Assembly: GCA_916610825.1 (NCBI GenBank)
Contig: OU744451.1
Location: 8,871,441-8,935,440 of the forward strand
DNA length: 64,000 nucleotides
From: Haliclystus octoradiatus
Lineage: Eukaryota; Cnidaria; Staurozoa; Stauromedusae; Haliclystidae
Direction of reading: 5' to 3'
Shown here: piece by piece, positions 24,810-39,800 of the stretch
Position numbering within the stretch: position 1 is the stretch's first letter
How the letters are laid out: every line of letters begins with the position of its first letter
Translations under genes and position numbers: made by a program
Notes under the pieces: model-generated
What the model saw: only the letters and a program-made list of their open reading frames with translations
Told to the model about the DNA's origin: nothing
Database searches by the model: none

Positions 24810-27800
24810 GTATGTATATGTGTAATTTTCATTTGAATATATACTAGATACATGTTTTGTGAAGTTCAGAGAAAGAAAAGTATATCTAAAGTCTATACAC
24901 ATACAAAGAAGTGTAATTATGAACACTCGTCTGAGAGATTGTTGAATGATCTTTATGGTAAGGCAGATGTATTCCGAATGGATAATGGAATTGGCTAAAT
25001 CGCGTAGATTACGAATCAAAATGAAATGAAATGAAATTGATTTGTTATTATGATGACAGTAATATTGTTGTTGAATCCATGTAGAAGCCACAAGGCAAAA
25101 AATGATATTTTTGCCATTTGGTGGCTCCCGGATTGCTGCAAAGCGCGATTTTCATTTCGGGTCGGAAGAATTCCTGGGAATCCTCGCAATATATAGAAAT
25201 TGTGAAGATTTGTTCATACGATTGTCTGGTATCCTCCTGGATGATGAACAGATGATATGCATCCGAAATAAACCAGACTTGACATGCTCATGTTTCCACA
25301 TTAGATATTATTTGAGAGTTTCGCTATTATATACATTTGGGAGTTTCAAAACTAAAAGTATTATTTTCTTATAATTTTAACAAGTAAATAAAACCATATG
25401 AATAGAATGAAGACATTGAGAAGTATTTTTTTTTGAACTCGCCATTCTGTAAAACGCGCCACTATATGTAGCATTGCCTGTTTCTATTTTACCAATTAAT
25501 ATATATATACAGTAAACTACTAAACAGTTTTCATTTCATTTCATTTATTTTGTCAAAATTGACAGTCAAAACAAAGGAGAGTCACATAATATGATCTCTC
25601 ACTAAAATGTAGCCTAGTTACAACTAATGTTAATAAAAAATAGTATAAATTTAAGAATACAAAATTATTGTTTGTTTTACATTACATTGTTTTGTAATTA
25701 CTAAATGCCATAAATTACGAAAATACCTTGCAAAAAGATGAGAGGCTTGTCTCATCAGGACCCCTTTCTGTGAAATACGAATTAAAATGCACAAATTTGA
25801 TTGGTTGAACCGTTGAACGTGTACAACTTTTAGTCCTGTAGGAACTATATAAGCATAGATAACGCAATCATGAATAATTATGATCGTTAAATGAATTAAA
25901 TAAATTATGGTTAATATTTAATTGTTATAAGCCTCTTTAATACTAAAATAAAATAAGAAAATTATTTTGTATTCATTTAGTTTCTATATAATCAAATGAA
26001 TATAATAAATTATCTTTTGCTTATAATTCATGTATAACATGATAATGTAATGATCAATTTAAATCATTTTGAATAGAAGTCTGAAAAATATATTCATTTA
26101 TCAAATGCTGAATATAGTTTTTAGGCTTCTATTTAAAATGACTTTCTAGACGGTCACTAATACAGTAACGTTGCTATAGCATGCAAAAATTATGCTTTAA
26201 TGAAGAATTTGCATAATGCAGAAATTTATATGGCAGAAATTCATATTCCGTTGTTCTTGTACTTTTGTAGGTATCCCACCCCCTGAACGATGCGAACGTC
26301 ATTGGGTAAAAATTGGTTGCTATCACGACCCTGTTACGGAGGATCGACCACTTCCGGGTGAACTTGTTAATCATCGAGACCTTATGAGTTTGAATACAGA
26401 TGGACATTTACTCGATTGGATAGAATGGGATATCTCCATGCATGCGTAAGTACTTTAAATCGTCAATTAGTAGGCGTGGCAAATCTCCAATCGGAAAAAG
26501 CGTGATTCTGCTGGGACACTCGAACTACATGGATACAGTAGGCTTTGTACCAAGGTTACGCCCAACTCTTCCCTAACCAAAATAGAAACCAGGCCATAGC
26601 AGGAAATACAACATAGAAATCTATCAAAAAAATATAATTCATTGTCAATGCCTACAAGGATTTGGATATACCGAGTGCGAGCGTTATTCTGTACTAATCC
26701 ATTATTATTCGGCTGTGGAATCCTTTGAATAGCCGGATATATATGGCGCTGTGAGATACGATAAGTGTAATCAAAGACTGTCTGTATTTATAGGTTAGCA
26801 TGTAAATGTGCAGAAGAAACTAGAAAGTTAAGCCATCGCTACTTTGGTCTTCAATTTTATGGCGAATGTTGGTCTGGCAATCAATCAGCCCTGCGTTATT
26901 TTAAAGATGGACCATCAACAACATGTATTTCATCTGGCTACAATAAATGTGACGATAAATCAAATTTAGAATGCGTTGGAGAAGCTTTTACCAATTATAT
27001 CTATTCAGTTGGAATCGGTTAGTTTATATTATTTTATGCATAATTGAAGTAAATACTTAGGGTCCTCATATTTATAAATGACGCGTTATTGGCCTATATT
27101 TTGTCCGTGAAATCGTGAAAAGGTTTCTGTGTTATGCAAAACCAAAAACATTGAAGATGTTCTACATCATATTTGAGAGTTAAAATCACGAAATGTTAAT
27201 GTACAAAAAACGCAGCTATCGGTTTATTCATGTATGATTTGGCCTTTATCAATGACCATTTAATGGTGAATTTGACTGTGATATCATAGATTCAATATGT
27301 CTTTCTAGATGGTGGTTTAACTCATTGGGCCCCATGGGAAGACTGTTCTGCTACTTGTGGTGGTGGTAAATCATGGAGAACACGTTCATGTAGCAATCCA
27401 ACACCAAGTTTTGGCGGTAAGCCATGTGTTGGTGAATTGAAGGAAACTAGAACATGCAACGAAAGAGAATGCCCAGTAGGTGAGTCAAGGTGTTTTGCAT
27501 TTATCATTTAGCCACAAACCGGGTAAGATATTGGCTGTTTTTCACTGATCAGTGATTGGTTAGTCGGTAAGGTTTATTTGGAGCGTATGTGAGTTTAATG
27601 GCCCCATACCCTTCCCGACGCCAACCAATAGTGCTCCTGCCAGGAATTAAACCCAAAGACCATGCAGGTCGAGGTTCAACATCCTAACAACTGCGCTACG
27701 GCCGGTATACGACATCTATAAATACTTAAAAACATATTATAGAATGCAGCTTACATGATTTGCTCATTTTGTTCCAGATTAAATTATGATTCGAATTTTA

Positions 27801-30800
27801 ATTCAGTTAATTATAATTATAATTTATTTATAATTATAATATTCATTTCTGTAAAACAATAATCAACTGTGAATTATAATGGTTATACTCAAGAAACTTC
27901 ATACGCAATAATACGTAATCCTCTCCTTTTCAGATGGTATATGGAGTGCTTGGGAAGAATGGGGCAGTTGTACGGTCTCATGTGGAAAAGGAAGAATGGG
28001 CAGAACAAGGAAATGTGATAATCCTGCTCCTTCAAATAATGGCAAACCATGTGAAGGAGTTGCTGCTGAAATGAAGACTTGCTATTCAAGACCATGCCCT
28101 ATTGGTAATGCATAGATTAGGGAGTATGTCGTCCATCCACAATTGAAGACAGCCACTGGCTGGGAACGAGATACAGTATTTAAGAGTTGACAGACTGAAC
28201 TAAAAAAATAAAGTTCCATATTGACAAAATGAAAGAAACGGAGTCCAACTTGATTGAAAATTTGCTGATAAAATGTGAATGATCCCCAACAATTTGTTCG
28301 ACAAAAGTCAATAGAACCAATACTGTAGGCTCTATTGACATGCAACATTACTCGCGAGCGAGCCTTGTGCATGTCACAAGCACTACGTGATGTTAGCAAA
28401 CTGCATGCTCAATAATAGTAAGGAGAAAACGATAAATACGTTTTTGCAGGATTATCACAGTACTAGTAATAGTATAGATGATCATATATGGTCAGATATG
28501 GCTGGAAAATAAACGTATAACATAATCAATGGAATAAAGCATTACAGTGAGATATCACCTGTCCATGTCATTGACAAAAGTTCTCCTTTGAAACATATAA
28601 TTTATCGATAGGTAGAATTAGAACACCAATGGTTTAATAATCACGATGTGATAGTGACACATACTTTTCCATTTAATTTTAGATGGTGGATGGTGTCCAT
28701 GGTCTTTATTCACCTTCTGTACTGTGCCATGTGGAGGTGGTGTTAAAATGCGTTCAAGGCAATGTACCGAACCTTATCCATTGTATGGTGGAAAGCCATG
28801 TGAAGGACCTGGTATAAACACAATGTCATGCAATCCTGAACCTTGCAAAATCGGTAAGCAGCAATCAAAGAGGAGTAACCGAGTGGCGGTAATTTGACAG
28901 GAAGTGCTTTTTTTAAGCAATTGAAGGTGGTGGACGGCAAATTTTTGAGACTAAGGGTTCGTAATTTTGAGCAACATCGGATAATTCAAAATACATTTTT
29001 TTGGAGTGTTTTTAGTAGCATGAATAGGAGATTTCTGATACAATCACACAAACACAAAACTAGAACATCAAAATGTTTGATTTGTCTGAATCCATTATCT
29101 ACTAAAACGATCAGCTCATATGACTGGACTGTTGATGACAAACTAAGTATAGAAGAATGACATTCTCATAATTAGCAATCGACGTTGGATGGTACAGTGA
29201 TAGCGATGATTAACCAGTATATTTGGTTGGATTTCAGATGGTGGTTTCACAGAATGGGGACAATGGGAATCATGTACAGCAGATTGTGGCGGTGGTTTCA
29301 CTTTCCGTTCTCGTTCCTGTACAAACCCACGCCCTGAAGGAGGTGGTGATCCTTGTCAAGGAGATTTTGCAGAAAGGAAAACATGTAACAAAGATCCTTG
29401 TCCAATCGGTAAGTACGTTCAGATCATGAACCTGCTTCAAATGACAAAGCTTTATTGTTGGATTTCTACCAGTGTATGATATCAATCCAGATCAAAACAA
29501 ACACTCCAGAGAATATCGAACAAAAATAAAAAATTATTTTACAATTTTATAATGCATTGTTCTGAACTGCAAAAAACAATAATTTCTGATCACAATCAGT
29601 TAATAATAATGACCTGATTTGCACTTTTACAGATGGAAAATACTCTGACTGGAATGCCTGGTCAACATGTCCAACAACGTGTGGTCCTGGTGAACAAAGA
29701 CGTACAAGAACATGTACAAACCCATCACCTTCTTTCGGTGGTAAACCATGCGATGGACCATCAGACGATCAACAAACCTGCAACATCAAACCATGTCCAA
29801 TTGGTAAGGCACAGGCAAAGCTTTTTCAAATCATTATGACATTATGACATTATTCAAATCTAGCCCTCCATCGTATACAACACGAATCTTCGTATTATCA
29901 GCTTATATTAGATTATCACTCTATTGATTTATATCAATCGGCCCCGTCATTCTTTTCGACCAATCAAGCTCGCCGTATCATTGGGTTTAGATCAGCAATG
30001 CTGGCAGCATCAATATTATTATTATGCAATCGGAAAATGGAAAGATAATGACTTGGGCTAAGCTGCGGAACGACTATCCGCATCTTCATATACTCGTCAG
30101 TTCAGCGCCATACCATCACTCACCACTTAAGTAGAAGGACGGTGTAGTAACTATTAACATTAGCCAACAGAATTACTGCATGATGTTCGAGTGCTATATA
30201 CAATCATCCAATGAATTATTAGCTATCATCCAATGATGGTTTCCATTTAACCATTTGTATACATGCTTTTAAGTGAAACCCCACACGACTATGATGATGA
30301 ATGTAGCCGCGCTAGTCACAACCTTTCCTGATTTTCTATATGATTGTTTTATTTTCTGTAGATGGACAATACGGTGACTTTTCTGACTGGAGTGAATGCA
30401 GCGTTACATGCGGAGGTGGAACAAGAGATAGATCCAGACAATGCAACAATCCTGCACCACAATTTGGTGGAAGTCCATGCCAGGGTCTTGCTATCGATAG
30501 AGAAATTTGTAATCCAAACCCATGTCCTGTTGGTACGTATATTATCTACATAACTATAACTTATCGACTGTATGATATTCATAAACTCAACAGTTTCAAT
30601 CATGTTGGAGTTTTGAATAATACAAGATGCTTTGACAAATAATATAAGATACACACAAAGGAGATAATTGCTATCACAGTGGCAGAAGCAATTCGATAGT
30701 CTGTCGCATCGTTGAGGCACTAACCTTTAACTGTGTCTATGATTACATTTTATTATTATTCCATAACATCGATTTGTATCTTTCTGTAGATGGTGGATAT

Positions 30801-33800
30801 TCAAGATGGAGTATGTGGAATGAGTGTAGTGCTCCATGCGGACCAGGAACACAAAGTAAAGAAAGAGCATGTACAAACCCAGAACCTCAATATGGTGGTA
30901 AACCATGCGAAGGAGACAATAAAGAAAGCAGACCTTGCGAAATCAAAAAGTGTCCAATCGGTAAGAGGTGCTAAGCAATCAAGGATTGTAAACAAAACCC
31001 CCCTCCCTATAGACTTAGTTTGGCTATCCCCAGGTAACACTTGATTGTTAACAAGATAGTCACGGTCAGAATAAGGTATCATTTATCAAAAATATCAAGA
31101 CCATTAATGCATTTAGTAATTTTGACGTGAGTTACTCAAACCGTTTCATTTTTATCCTGGTAGGGTTAAATTAACACTGGACAAGATGCCTGATATGTTC
31201 CATATTCATTTAACGTCGACACAATCCTCACAGACACGAAAAATGTAATATCGAGTATATTTAATGTATTTTTAGATGGTGCTTATTCAACTTGGGGCCC
31301 ATGGATGCCAGAATGCTCAGCAACATGTGGGGGTGGAACATCAGTAAGAAGTAGAACATGTACAAACCCACAACCACAATTCGGTGGTAAAGATTGCGAA
31401 GGAATCAACGGAGAAGAAAAGAAATGCAACGAACAACCATGCCCTATCGGTAATGCTCAATTTCAAATAACAACAATGAATGATGTCTTTTAGATATTTG
31501 TTTCTTCAAAGTGTTTATACCAGTAATGCAAGTATTTAATCCATAATATTTTTTATCACTTTGCTTCCAGATGGAGTATACTCTCCATGGGGAGCATGGG
31601 GTAAATGTACGAAGTCATGCGGAACAGGTGAACAGTCAGCCTCAAGAACATGCACCAATCCTGCTCCACAATTCGGAGGAAAAGATTGTGTCGGAAACGC
31701 TGACATAACAAGGAAATGCAACGACTTCCCTTGTCCAATTGGTAAGAAGATACTTTTCTTAATACGACACCAGGAGTTCTTAAATTTCTCCTCTATCATA
31801 TTTTAAACGTTAATTTTAATGTTTGATCACACACTATCAAGCATGAAATATATACTATATATGGGTACGCATCGACTGAGGATTTTGAAAAGCTTTAGGA
31901 TGTTACGGCAACAGTCAGCCCAGTGTTACACATAGACAGTAGGCTACAATCGTCATGTGCTTGTTCAATTTAATTCACACACAATTTGAATAGTTAAATA
32001 GTGTGTATACAAAAAGTGAATGAATGATGATGATAGTTATATGGTAGTTCTGATACCTGGAAATAACACCAATATAATACAGGACTTGGCTGCAGCTCTT
32101 GTGACATGGAGAAGATCACAATAAGCTCCACTACATTAGATATTCATACGAATCTATGTAACGATGCTCTTTTGTCGATTTTCAGATGGTGGATACAGTG
32201 AATGGGAGATCAGAATTGAATGTGCTGCTTGTGGTGGTGGAATCAGAGAATATACAAGATCATGCAACAACCCACCACCCCAATTCGCAGGAAAACCATG
32301 TGAAGGAGATACAACAAGAACTGAAGCTTGTCTAACAGATCCATGTCCAATAGGTAATCATTTTATTTGAATTCGTAGCAAGAGGCTGTAAAAGGCAATG
32401 TTTAACGGTAACCTTCTATCAAGGCGCCTGTGTCTGTTCGATTTTTGGAAGAGCAATGCGTAGAGCAATGATGAAAATTGCGGCAAAACATAGCAGGTCA
32501 ATTATTCACTAACAAAACTGGTTCTAGAATCAGTACATTCGAATATAGCAATGTCAGAAATTGAGCGATTCAGAATGCAGTAAATAAGTTTTTACGGGAA
32601 TGTTCATCGTGATCCAAGAATTCATTATCTCTTAAAAACCATGCCATCTTTTCATGTAATGATAGGTTTAACTCATCCACAAAACAACATGTCTGCTGCT
32701 TTCCAACTCTAATAATGTCTCTTCCATCGCAAATATAAAAGGAAACTCCTAGACTGTTTAGCAATGTCAACAAAAACAAAATATTGCAATGGATCACCTA
32801 CTGTATTATTCCATTCTGTTCTCAGTGTTTTGATGTACGACAATATCGTTATAGCTTTATAGTATTGAAAATTCCACAACGCATATCTATATGGGTAGTT
32901 AAATTATAGTCCTAACGATTATATGTTCTTTACAGCCAAATCAAATTCCCACTATTTCTGTCAATAACAGTAAGCCCAAGAAATCCGATAGTAGGTTATT
33001 TACGGTCAAATTTTGCTAAATATTTACCACTAACAACGGATTCTGCCAAAACCGGTAAATTAGTTTGCCTCCCTACCATACCGCTATTACCGGATTCAAC
33101 TGTAGTTCGTTTATGAAGCAATGACATTGTGGTGATATGTGTTAAAAGAGGGATTGATTTCAGGTTAAATATATTTTTATGTTAGATGGAAATTATACAT
33201 CATGGAGTGTGTGGGGACAATGTTCAGTTACATGCGGTGGAGGAACCCAAGGACGTGATAGATCATGTACCAATCCACGTCCACAGTACAACGGTAAAGA
33301 TTGTTCAAGTCTTGGAGCAGATAGCGAATCAATGGAATGCAACGTCAACCCATGTCCAATCGGTATGTTTAATTAGTGGTGCATTCAATCTAAGGGAGAC
33401 AATGCTGTAATCTTAATTTAGTAGACATCATCGTATAAGGAAAAATCAATAAATAAAACCATTCTCAGAAGATAAGGATTTCCACTTGAAGTCGTTAATA
33501 GGCTTTTGAATCTGTAACATTTAGAAATTCTTTCAGTTTGTCTAGCCACTACCAATATTCTTTCAAATTGTACTCAGCATTTAAGATGAACAAGGATGTC
33601 CTACGATTACACTATCTCCATGCTATTCATGGTTGATTCTGATCAGGAGGCAAAAGAGATGCTCTTGTTAGTTAGCCATCAAACGCCTAGTATTTCATAT
33701 TTGGGGAATGATTGTTGATCATCGGGGCTTAACTACTGATACTAAACCCCTGACTAATGGAAACAGGTTTTATAAAATATCTCCTTTTATACACCTTTCT

Positions 33801-36800
33801 GATAACCTGGTAATCCTATATTCAATCAATGGTAACGAGAATAGTTTCAATGACACTCGTTAACATTATTCATCAATAGCTATGGCTACAACCTGTATAT
33901 TCCATATTTTAATACTTCTTTACAGAAATAAATAATTATACATTTTAAAAAATATATAAAAGAAATAGTACAGTAACAACAGATTCGTTGTATATCTTCC
34001 AGATGGTAAATATCAAGAATGGGAACAATGGAGTGATTGCAGTGTTACATGCGGTGGAGGATCACAGAAAAGATCCCGTGTATGTGACAATCCTCAGCAT
34101 GGTGGTTCACCTTGTTTTGGTCCAGCTGATGAAATTAGAGATTGTAGTCCATACGGATGCCCAGTTGGTGAGTAAGTTATTACCGTAGGTGTGTAATGCG
34201 TATATAGATAGAGAGCCAACAGAGAAGGGGTCTCCGGAAGGCAATGTGCGATTGTTTTCAGATTAGTTCCGAATCTGGAAATTCCGTTCTATGTGACGTT
34301 AGTATAACCAGTGGCTTAATGGCTAAGGCTGTCTGTTGTCGTATAGTAGTGGTTTAACAATGGAATCCAATATTAGATTTGAAATGATTCAATAAATAAG
34401 GCAACTAAATTAAGTTGCTAAACTGTGCAACAACATCAGGACATTCCAACCTTGTCAATGTGGCTAAATACGTATACAATAATAATAATAATATAATAAT
34501 ATTAATAGGTGGATTGTTCCACACCAGTTCTCAGATAGTGCTCAATGAAATTAATCAGAGCATTTATATAAAACGAGAGTCAAAAATGAAACATTCTAGA
34601 TTTCCACTACTTCAAGTTTCACACCAGAAGGTGATCATCAGGCGATTTATATAATGATCACCTTCTGGTGTGAAACTTGAAGTAGCGGAATCCTAGAACG
34701 TATACACACATGATTTCAATGGTTTCTCACGTAAGTGATCCTCTCTGTGAGTTTCACCTTTCAATTGAATTTCAATAGAGGACAGAATATTGCGTTTATC
34801 TTATAACTGCATTGTTATTTAACAAATTTGTTGGTGTAGATAGAGCTACGATGGGTCAGTATAACAACTGTAATGTTTTTCTTTTACTTTAGATGGTGGA
34901 TTTGGTGACTGGACACCATGGGAAGATTGTACATTGACATGTGGAGGAGGATTCCAAAATCGATCACGTCAATGTGACAATCCTCGACCAGCAAACAATG
35001 GCAAACCATGCGATGGAGATTGGGGAGAGAACAGAACCTGCAATTTAGCACCATGCCCAATTGGTAATATCTCATACATACGCATTACATCTATTGTGAA
35101 CGCTATACATTCCACAAGTTGACCATCTAACGGATAAGATCTGAAAAAGTAGAAATTAAGACGATACAATCAATAAATATAAAAAGAAAGAGAAAGAAAT
35201 AGATTATATACTATAGAGTATAAACAAATAAACAAAAAGTCAAATCACTGATGCAAATAAGAGTAAGATATAAAAACATGACAAATAAAATGGGAACTGA
35301 CAAAATATATTTAACATGCGCCTACCATTGATTGCTAACGTTAACTTTGATTTTCATTTTCAAGATGGTGGCTATTCTGATTGGTCTGCTTGGGAAGAAT
35401 GTAGTTTTACTTGTGGTAATGGAACACAATTCCGCAGAAGAGTGTGCAATAGCCCAACACCTCAATATGGCGGTGATCCATGTGTTGATGTATCATACGA
35501 AACACAAGGCTGTAATCCAAAACCATGTCCAATAGGTAAATTATCAATATGTATATCCTTGATGATTATAAACAAAGTACGTATACTCTGTAATTTACAT
35601 CTATACTAATTCAAAACGTTACAACAGCCCTCCGAGAAAAATAATGTCGAGTTGTCGTTATTCTTTACTATGAACTATTTTACTTGGAAATTATACTTAT
35701 AAAGATATTAAATATCATTTCAACAACTAATGTAAGGTTTTTTTCATTAGATGGTGATTACCTTGAATGGTCAGAATGGACTAAATGCAGTAAATCGTGT
35801 GGAGGTGGTGAACGAACAAGGTCAAGGACATGCAATGCTCCTCAATTTGGTGGTAAACCATGCACTGGGCCAGCTGCTCAAAGCGAACCATGCAACTCGA
35901 ATAGCTGTCCAATAGGTAATGGGCAAGTGTTTCAAAATAGTTAATATATTTACCTCATTAAACTGAAATGCGGCAATTGAATTGCTTTCCAAATAAATTG
36001 TTACATATATATATATATAGCTCGAGTTGGCTCTGCGAGTGAAGAGAGAAAGTTTGATAGTCTTATCCATCTGTTTTTGAGGTAAAACAAACTGACTCAA
36101 ATTATTGTCAAAATTTCTCGCAGAAAGGTAAGTATTAAAAGTCAGAACCACCTTAAATGATTATAGTCAGCAAATTGTACGAATTAAAACAAAAATACAA
36201 GAAAACAAGATTCGGTTGTGGATTCGTAAGCATGTTGATGACCAAGCAGAATAATATAAATGACTGAGTGCTTGTGTTTTGCAGATGGAGGTTACACATC
36301 ATGGACTGGATATACACCGTGCTCAGAAAACTGCGGGGGTGGAACACAGAAAAAAGAACGTTTTTGTACAAATCCAGCACCACAATTCAATGGTTTACCA
36401 TGCAGTGGAGCATCCAGCATGTCAAAAGAATGTAATGTAGACCCATGCCCAATTGGTAAGTGTTTGTTTAATGGAGAGTCAATCAATTCTGTGAAAAACT
36501 ATGCTAGAGAATCATACACAATGCCACAATATTATAAGAATTCAAGAAGAAAAGTATGTCTACTATCCGGTCTACTATAGTACTTTATGTCTATATCACA
36601 TGTCTTCAAATGCACTTCAGTTGAATGATGTGGTTGACCCCGGGTGGTTGACCAATAGAGCATAGCACAGTAGCATACAAGTAAATCCGTGAACACACAT
36701 GGGAGTATATTGACTTGAAACAGTATACACATAAGATATCACTTGATTCAAAAAATACTCATTCATTAACTATCAAATATTGTCCAGATGAGGATTGTTT

Positions 36801-39800
36801 CTGTTTTAAATGTTTATAATTCTGTGTTTCAAGATGGAGGATTTACAACGTGGATTAACTGGTCTACCTGTAATAAAGAATGTGGGACTGGAGTTCAAAG
36901 TCGGGCTCGTGCATGTACAAGCCCAGCACCACAGTTTGGCGGCAAAGATTGTGATGGATCAGTTACAGAAACTCGTCCTTGTAACATCAACCCATGTCCA
37001 ATAGGTAATTTGCCTTGAGATACTTGAAACTTTTGATAGAGATTAAACGTCGATTAAAAACTCATTTGAAGGCTTTAAAGAGTTTCGAATGACCAGCAGC
37101 CTTTGCTTTGTTTTGTTGTTTTGATTACAAGAAACGAAGCTAATCCTCGGGAAAGTGACGTCAGCGCTCACGTCAGAGGATTGGCTGTTGCTACGGAAAG
37201 ACAAGACAGAAAATAGTCTGGTTTATCAATTTCAGTTTTGGATAAATCTCAATTCTTACTTGTCGAAACGCAAAGTTTATGGCTATAGATATCCAACAAA
37301 TGTATACGGCTCAAAAATAAATAGCGGACTGGGAGTCACACAGTCCGATTATCTGTCTGAGAAGTTTGACGCAAATCAAAACAACTTGGATAAAATGTAC
37401 TTTCAAATCAACACTAAATAAATTCATATGATTCTAAATTTTACAATTTACGTGCATAAATACTGCAGAAAAACAATGCAATATAAAACATACATAGGTA
37501 TGTAACTAACTATTTTTAGACGAAGCCTACGTGTAACGTGTTTACAAATATAATTTTGAGTCAATGATCAAAGTATCCGTATTAAAAATCGAATTCACCT
37601 GGTGTTATAATTTCATTTTGTTTCGGCTATAAATTTCGATTTTGAATGCTAGCAAATCTCTCCTGTTCTTTCAATCCCTAATATTCTTATATCAAGTAAA
37701 CACCAACATGAAATTTTGAATCAGTCGAATTCAGTTGTAGCTTTCAACTCTGTCATCCTTCCTCAATTCTTATGACGCTAGTAGCAAGTGAATTGATTTT
37801 TGTGGGACACATTTATTCAAGCATCGAAAGCCCTTACGACGTCCACCTCTATTGCTCTTGTAATTTTCCAAACGGTAAACCAGTTCGTTGATAAATAACT
37901 TTGCAAAATACTTCCATGCTCGTTTTACGAAATGTTTTGCAAAATCGCGTGTGTGTGCAAAGGAGACACAAAGGCGGGCCGTGTATCATGAAAACGAGTG
38001 ATTGAAATCTGGGTCCAGATTTCAAAGACAAAAATATACAAAGGCTGCTGGTCATTTTATGGTCTTTAAGTCAAGTTCTTGTGAAATGAGTATACAATAT
38101 ACAATTGCTTTTTTTCTTAAGACATTATCTCATCAAAATTAAATTGAATACAACAGATGTTATAAAAGTCTCTTCAGTAGCTCTGCTTTTTCATTCCGAT
38201 GTGAATAAATAAATGAATCCGGAGAGAGAAAAGAAACCCGTGCCTGCATTTCTCCAAACATTTCATGGAGTTCGAATATAAAAAGACCTCGATCTATTTT
38301 TGCAAAGTATGTGCAAATTACACTGTTGTTTTACACAAATTGTCGCCATGACACATCAGACAGTTTGATGAAGGTAGTATCACATTAACATTATAATATC
38401 TTCATTAATACCAAATTGTAATTAATCGTCTGTTCTTTATAATTCGTTTATAGATGGTGGATATACAACTTGGACTGCATGGGGCAAATGCTCAGTCTCA
38501 TGCGGAGGTGCTATTCATTCTAGATCAAGGGAGTGTACTAATCCAGCACCTCAACATGGTGGAAAAGACTGCCAAGATGTTGACTTTGAATCACGCATAT
38601 GCAACGCCAATCCTTGTCCAATCGGTATGAAGTTCCATTAGAATTCTGATGCCTTCTCTTTTTATCCTTACGTGCCCTCTCGTGCGTCAAATATCAATAG
38701 CTCATAGGAAATTATGCGCTAATTGCTTGATACCAGCTACACAATCAATGCTAGACAAATCTACCGTAAACTGGGACAACCAACAGGCCAGTCGTAATGT
38801 ATATGTGTCAATAAAAGGTGAATATCTGCATACGAATAAAACCTGGTTTCCACTTTGATAGAGAATCATATTAAGAGGCATATCGTTCTGTATTGTCGGC
38901 ACAATTGTATGCGATCGAGTGCCTAATTTATACTATAGGGATGCAAGCGATTGCTGGGACTACTCTTGATACTTCTCAATCGAAATTCTCAGTTGAACCA
39001 GATATATATATATATATATCGTTATATATAATATATCAACAATAAACTTTATACACCGAATTAACAAACTTATAATTTCCATTGCGATGTTAAACATTTA
39101 AATAATGTTTTCTTTCTTCTGTTTTACAGACGGTGGCTACACTGCCTGGGCTGAATGGACGACCTGTGATAAACAATGCGGAGGAGGAGATCAAAGTAGA
39201 GCTAGAACATGCACAAGACCCGCACCACAATTTGGCGGCAAAGATTGTGTCTTACCACCAACAGAAAGCAGAAAATGCAATGAACAGCCATGTCCAATTG
39301 GTATGTCTTTGGGGGGTCTCTTTTAGGAGTATCAATCAGGTATCAGCCCGTGTCTCATAAACACCAGAAACGTATAAAATATAGATCTGCAGTGAAAGAT
39401 AATTCACAGAAAAAACACGTTGATAATTATAGAATATCTTCACGCAATATCTTGTATGTGCTGAAGGCTTATTTTGCTTGATTTCGGAAAAAAATCCAGT
39501 TCATGTAAAAGACAGAGAACAAAGCGCTTGAAAGCTATCAGATGAACAAGAAAGTTTATCTCAGAACAAGCAAAAACAGAATTTGGATAAAGTGAAATAG
39601 ATTCTCACAAGATGACTTGCTATAACTATGTTTGCATTAGAATTATATATATATAAGTATTACTCATCAATGTTGACATATATGCACGTAACGGTATAGA
39701 GATATCATGTAAAGAAGAATCTGCTTCATATTAAATATCTTGTTTACTGTATAGACGGTCAATACTCTGCATGGAGTTCATGGGGAAGTTGCAGTAAAGA

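Noticed and set aside
24624-25091. 155-codon minus-strand open frame
   Set aside because: It overlaps the signal-peptide exon of the TSR/VWA gene antisense, has no motif and reads as AT-rich chance sequence.
25530-25800. Possible LINE 3' end on the minus strand with a (TGAAA)n-like tail
   Set aside because: Only the CATTTCATTTCATTT tail is suggestive; no coding similarity or second copy was seen in the window.
37155-37421. 88-codon frame in the long TSR intron
   Set aside because: It lies inside a probable TIR element, has no family resemblance and would not splice in phase with the TSR exons.
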